Shown here one piece after another: positions 9,234 to 10,014 of a stretch of DNA of 10,014 nucleotides. The notes beneath the pieces were generated by a model that had not been told where the DNA came from, ran no database searches, and was given only the letters and a program-made list of their open reading frames with translations. Positions within the stretch are counted from its first letter, which is position 1. Each line of letters begins with the position of its first letter. The translations under genes were made by a program, and so were the position numbers. Origin of the DNA: Rhodospirillales bacterium (GTDB lineage Bacteria; Pseudomonadota; Alphaproteobacteria; Acetobacterales; Acetobacteraceae); NCBI GenBank assembly GCA_903644035.1, contig CAHJXG010000541.1, forward strand, positions 1 through 10,014. The letters run 5' to 3'.

Positions 9234-9788
9234 ATGGCGAAGCCATCAAATCCGATACGGACCTCAGTGGACAAGCGCGAGCTCGACGGCCTGATCGCCA
9301 GAGGGGCGGCGAACCCGTCTGCGACCCGCACCCTGCGATGCCGCACCGTCGCCCGCGGCCGGTTCAATCAGCTCAACTACATCCGCAACCTGCCGCCGCA
9401 GCCGGTGATGGAGGACGAGCCGGAGGGCTTGTCCGGGGAGTCGGTCGCGCCGAACGCCTCGGAGGCGCTGCTTGCCGCTTTCGGCTCCTGCCTCGCCGTC
9501 GGCATCCACGCCAACGCCGTGGCCCAGGGCATCCCGCTGCAGTCGCTGGAACTCGAGCTCGTGGCGGACCTGAACTCAACCGCCGTTTGGGGAGCCGGCG
9601 ACCTCACCCCCAAAACGATCGGCTTCGAGGCGATCCGGGTATCGGTGCGCATCGAGGCGGAAGCGCCGCGCGCCAGCCTGGAAGCGCTTGTCAGGCACGC
9701 GACGCTCTGGTCGCCCGTGGCCAACACGCTCCACAACCCGGTGCATCTCGACGTGACCCTTGAGGAAGCTGAAGCCGAAAGAGCCTGA
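9234..9788 (+). CDS. OsmC-family protein
   Basis: A 184-residue cytoplasmic protein of the OsmC/Ohr fold, whose characterised members reduce organic hydroperoxides with a reactive cysteine pair or handle other electrophiles. Family features are a beta-rich first half (TRTLRCRTVARGRFNQLNYIRN), the central helix with the first cysteine (SEALLAAFGSCLAVGIHANAVAQGI, Cys86), VSVRIEAEAPRASLEALV, and the terminal SPVANTLHNPVHLDV. The position that usually carries the second Cys (the C in CPVSNT or CPVANT) appears as Trp-Ser-Pro (159-161), so the classical Cys pair is incomplete; Cys36 is not in the usual place. A one-cysteine mechanism, or a different function, is therefore possible. ATG 9234 is the only reasonable start, with GGAAG nine bases upstream; nearby ATGs at 9205 and 9212 are out of frame. 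It is divergent from a LysR regulator that probably controls it. Confidence 0.9.
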   Translation: MAKPSNPIRTSVDKRELDGLIARGAANPSATRTLRCRTVARGRFNQLNYIRNLPPQPVMEDEPEGLSGESVAPNASEALLAAFGSCLAVGIHANAVAQGIPLQSLELELVADLNSTAVWGAGDLTPKTIGFEAIRVSVRIEAEAPRASLEALVRHATLWSPVANTLHNPVHLDVTLEEAEAERA

Positions 9789-9887
9789 CAAGGAATATCA
9801 GGATGCCGTGTGGGCACCGGGTCATAGCGGCGGGAGCATAAGCCATCCATGATGCTGCGATCCGGGCGTGTTGCGCGATCTTCGCGC
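9789..9887. other. Spacer after the OsmC-family gene
   Basis: No coding sequence or clear terminator is visible. A short TGCC/GGCA stem lies near 9802-9815, but it is weak and lacks a T run. The stretch leads directly into the possible insertion-sequence end. Confidence 0.3.
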
Positions 9888-10014
9888 TGACCTGCCCCCT
9901 AGAAGTGTTTCGCCGGAGGTGAGACTTCGGTGTGAACTGAGGTGCTTGGGCTTGGTGGTCCAGGTCCAGCGTTAGTCTTCGGCGGCTGCGGGCGCTTCCT
10001 CCGGGGGTGAACCG
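9888..10014. mobile_element. Possible insertion-sequence end (partial, cut by window edge)
   Basis: From 9888 the sequence begins TGACCTGCCCCCTAG, which resembles from memory the TG-starting terminal repeats of some proteobacterial insertion sequences. About 85 bases further in, a minus-strand frame runs in from the window edge and stops at TAA 9974-9972 after residues GSPPEEAPAAAED, an Ala/Glu-rich tail of the kind seen at the end of many genes, including transposases. The other end, the transposase body and any target duplication lie outside the window. The family cannot be named, and this could be an ordinary gene end instead. Confidence 0.3.
9972..10014 (-). CDS. C-terminal 13 codons of an unidentified protein entering from the right edge
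   Basis: On the minus strand a frame open to the window edge ends at TAA 9974-9972 with GSPPEEAPAAAED. That acidic, Ala/Pro-rich tail is a plausible protein C-terminus, but it is far too short to identify. If the flanking TGACCTGCCCCC is an insertion-sequence end, this would be the transposase tail; otherwise it is the end of an ordinary gene or chance. Confidence 0.25.
   Translation of the reverse strand, partial: GSPPEEAPAAAED

Overview
The window is very GC-rich, with long spurious open frames on the strand opposite the real genes. It looks like the chromosome of a high-GC alphaproteobacterium. An Acetobacteraceae or other Rhodospirillales relative is my best guess, from the gene content and protein style (phosphoketolase, DUF2934 and paired-domain universal stress protein together). 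The genus cannot be fixed from sequence reading alone.

Almost everything is read from the minus strand, so the order of transcription runs from high to low coordinates. At the left edge (1-1349) lies the N-terminal 449 residues of a phosphoketolase, cut by the window edge. Its start codon overlaps, in an ATGA arrangement, the stop of a 22-codon upstream ORF (1346-1414) that has a much better ribosome binding site than the enzyme gene. Upstream of that are an AT-richer control region (1415-1593) and a small DUF2934 protein (1594-1842). Next comes a complete two-gene RND efflux operon, with the HAE1 pump (3107-6250) first and its periplasmic adaptor (1894-3102) 4 bases behind it. This is the reverse of the usual adaptor-then-pump order. 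No outer-membrane channel or dedicated regulator gene accompanies it.

Upstream of the pump is a decayed stretch. It holds a short-chain dehydrogenase remnant with no Rossmann N-terminus and no YxxxK site (about 6295-6654), about 250 bases without a gene, an intact tandem-domain universal stress protein (6906-7745), and the last 65 codons of a zinc-type alcohol dehydrogenase (7784-7981). The right part has a LysR-type regulator (8091-9026, GTG start behind a perfect AGGAGGT) divergent from an OsmC-family gene (9234-9788), with a 207-base shared promoter region. The last ~125 bases resemble the end of an insertion sequence.

Together the genes suggest a stress and fermentative-metabolism neighbourhood: phosphoketolase making acetyl-phosphate, a universal stress protein, remnants of two dehydrogenases, and a peroxide or thiol-type OsmC protein with a likely regulator, interrupted by a multidrug-type efflux operon. 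I see no clear new multi-gene system. The most interesting points are the apparent leader peptide and hairpin in front of phosphoketolase, the inverted RND operon order, the OsmC protein with Trp where the second family Cys normally sits, and the two dehydrogenase relics flanking the stress protein.
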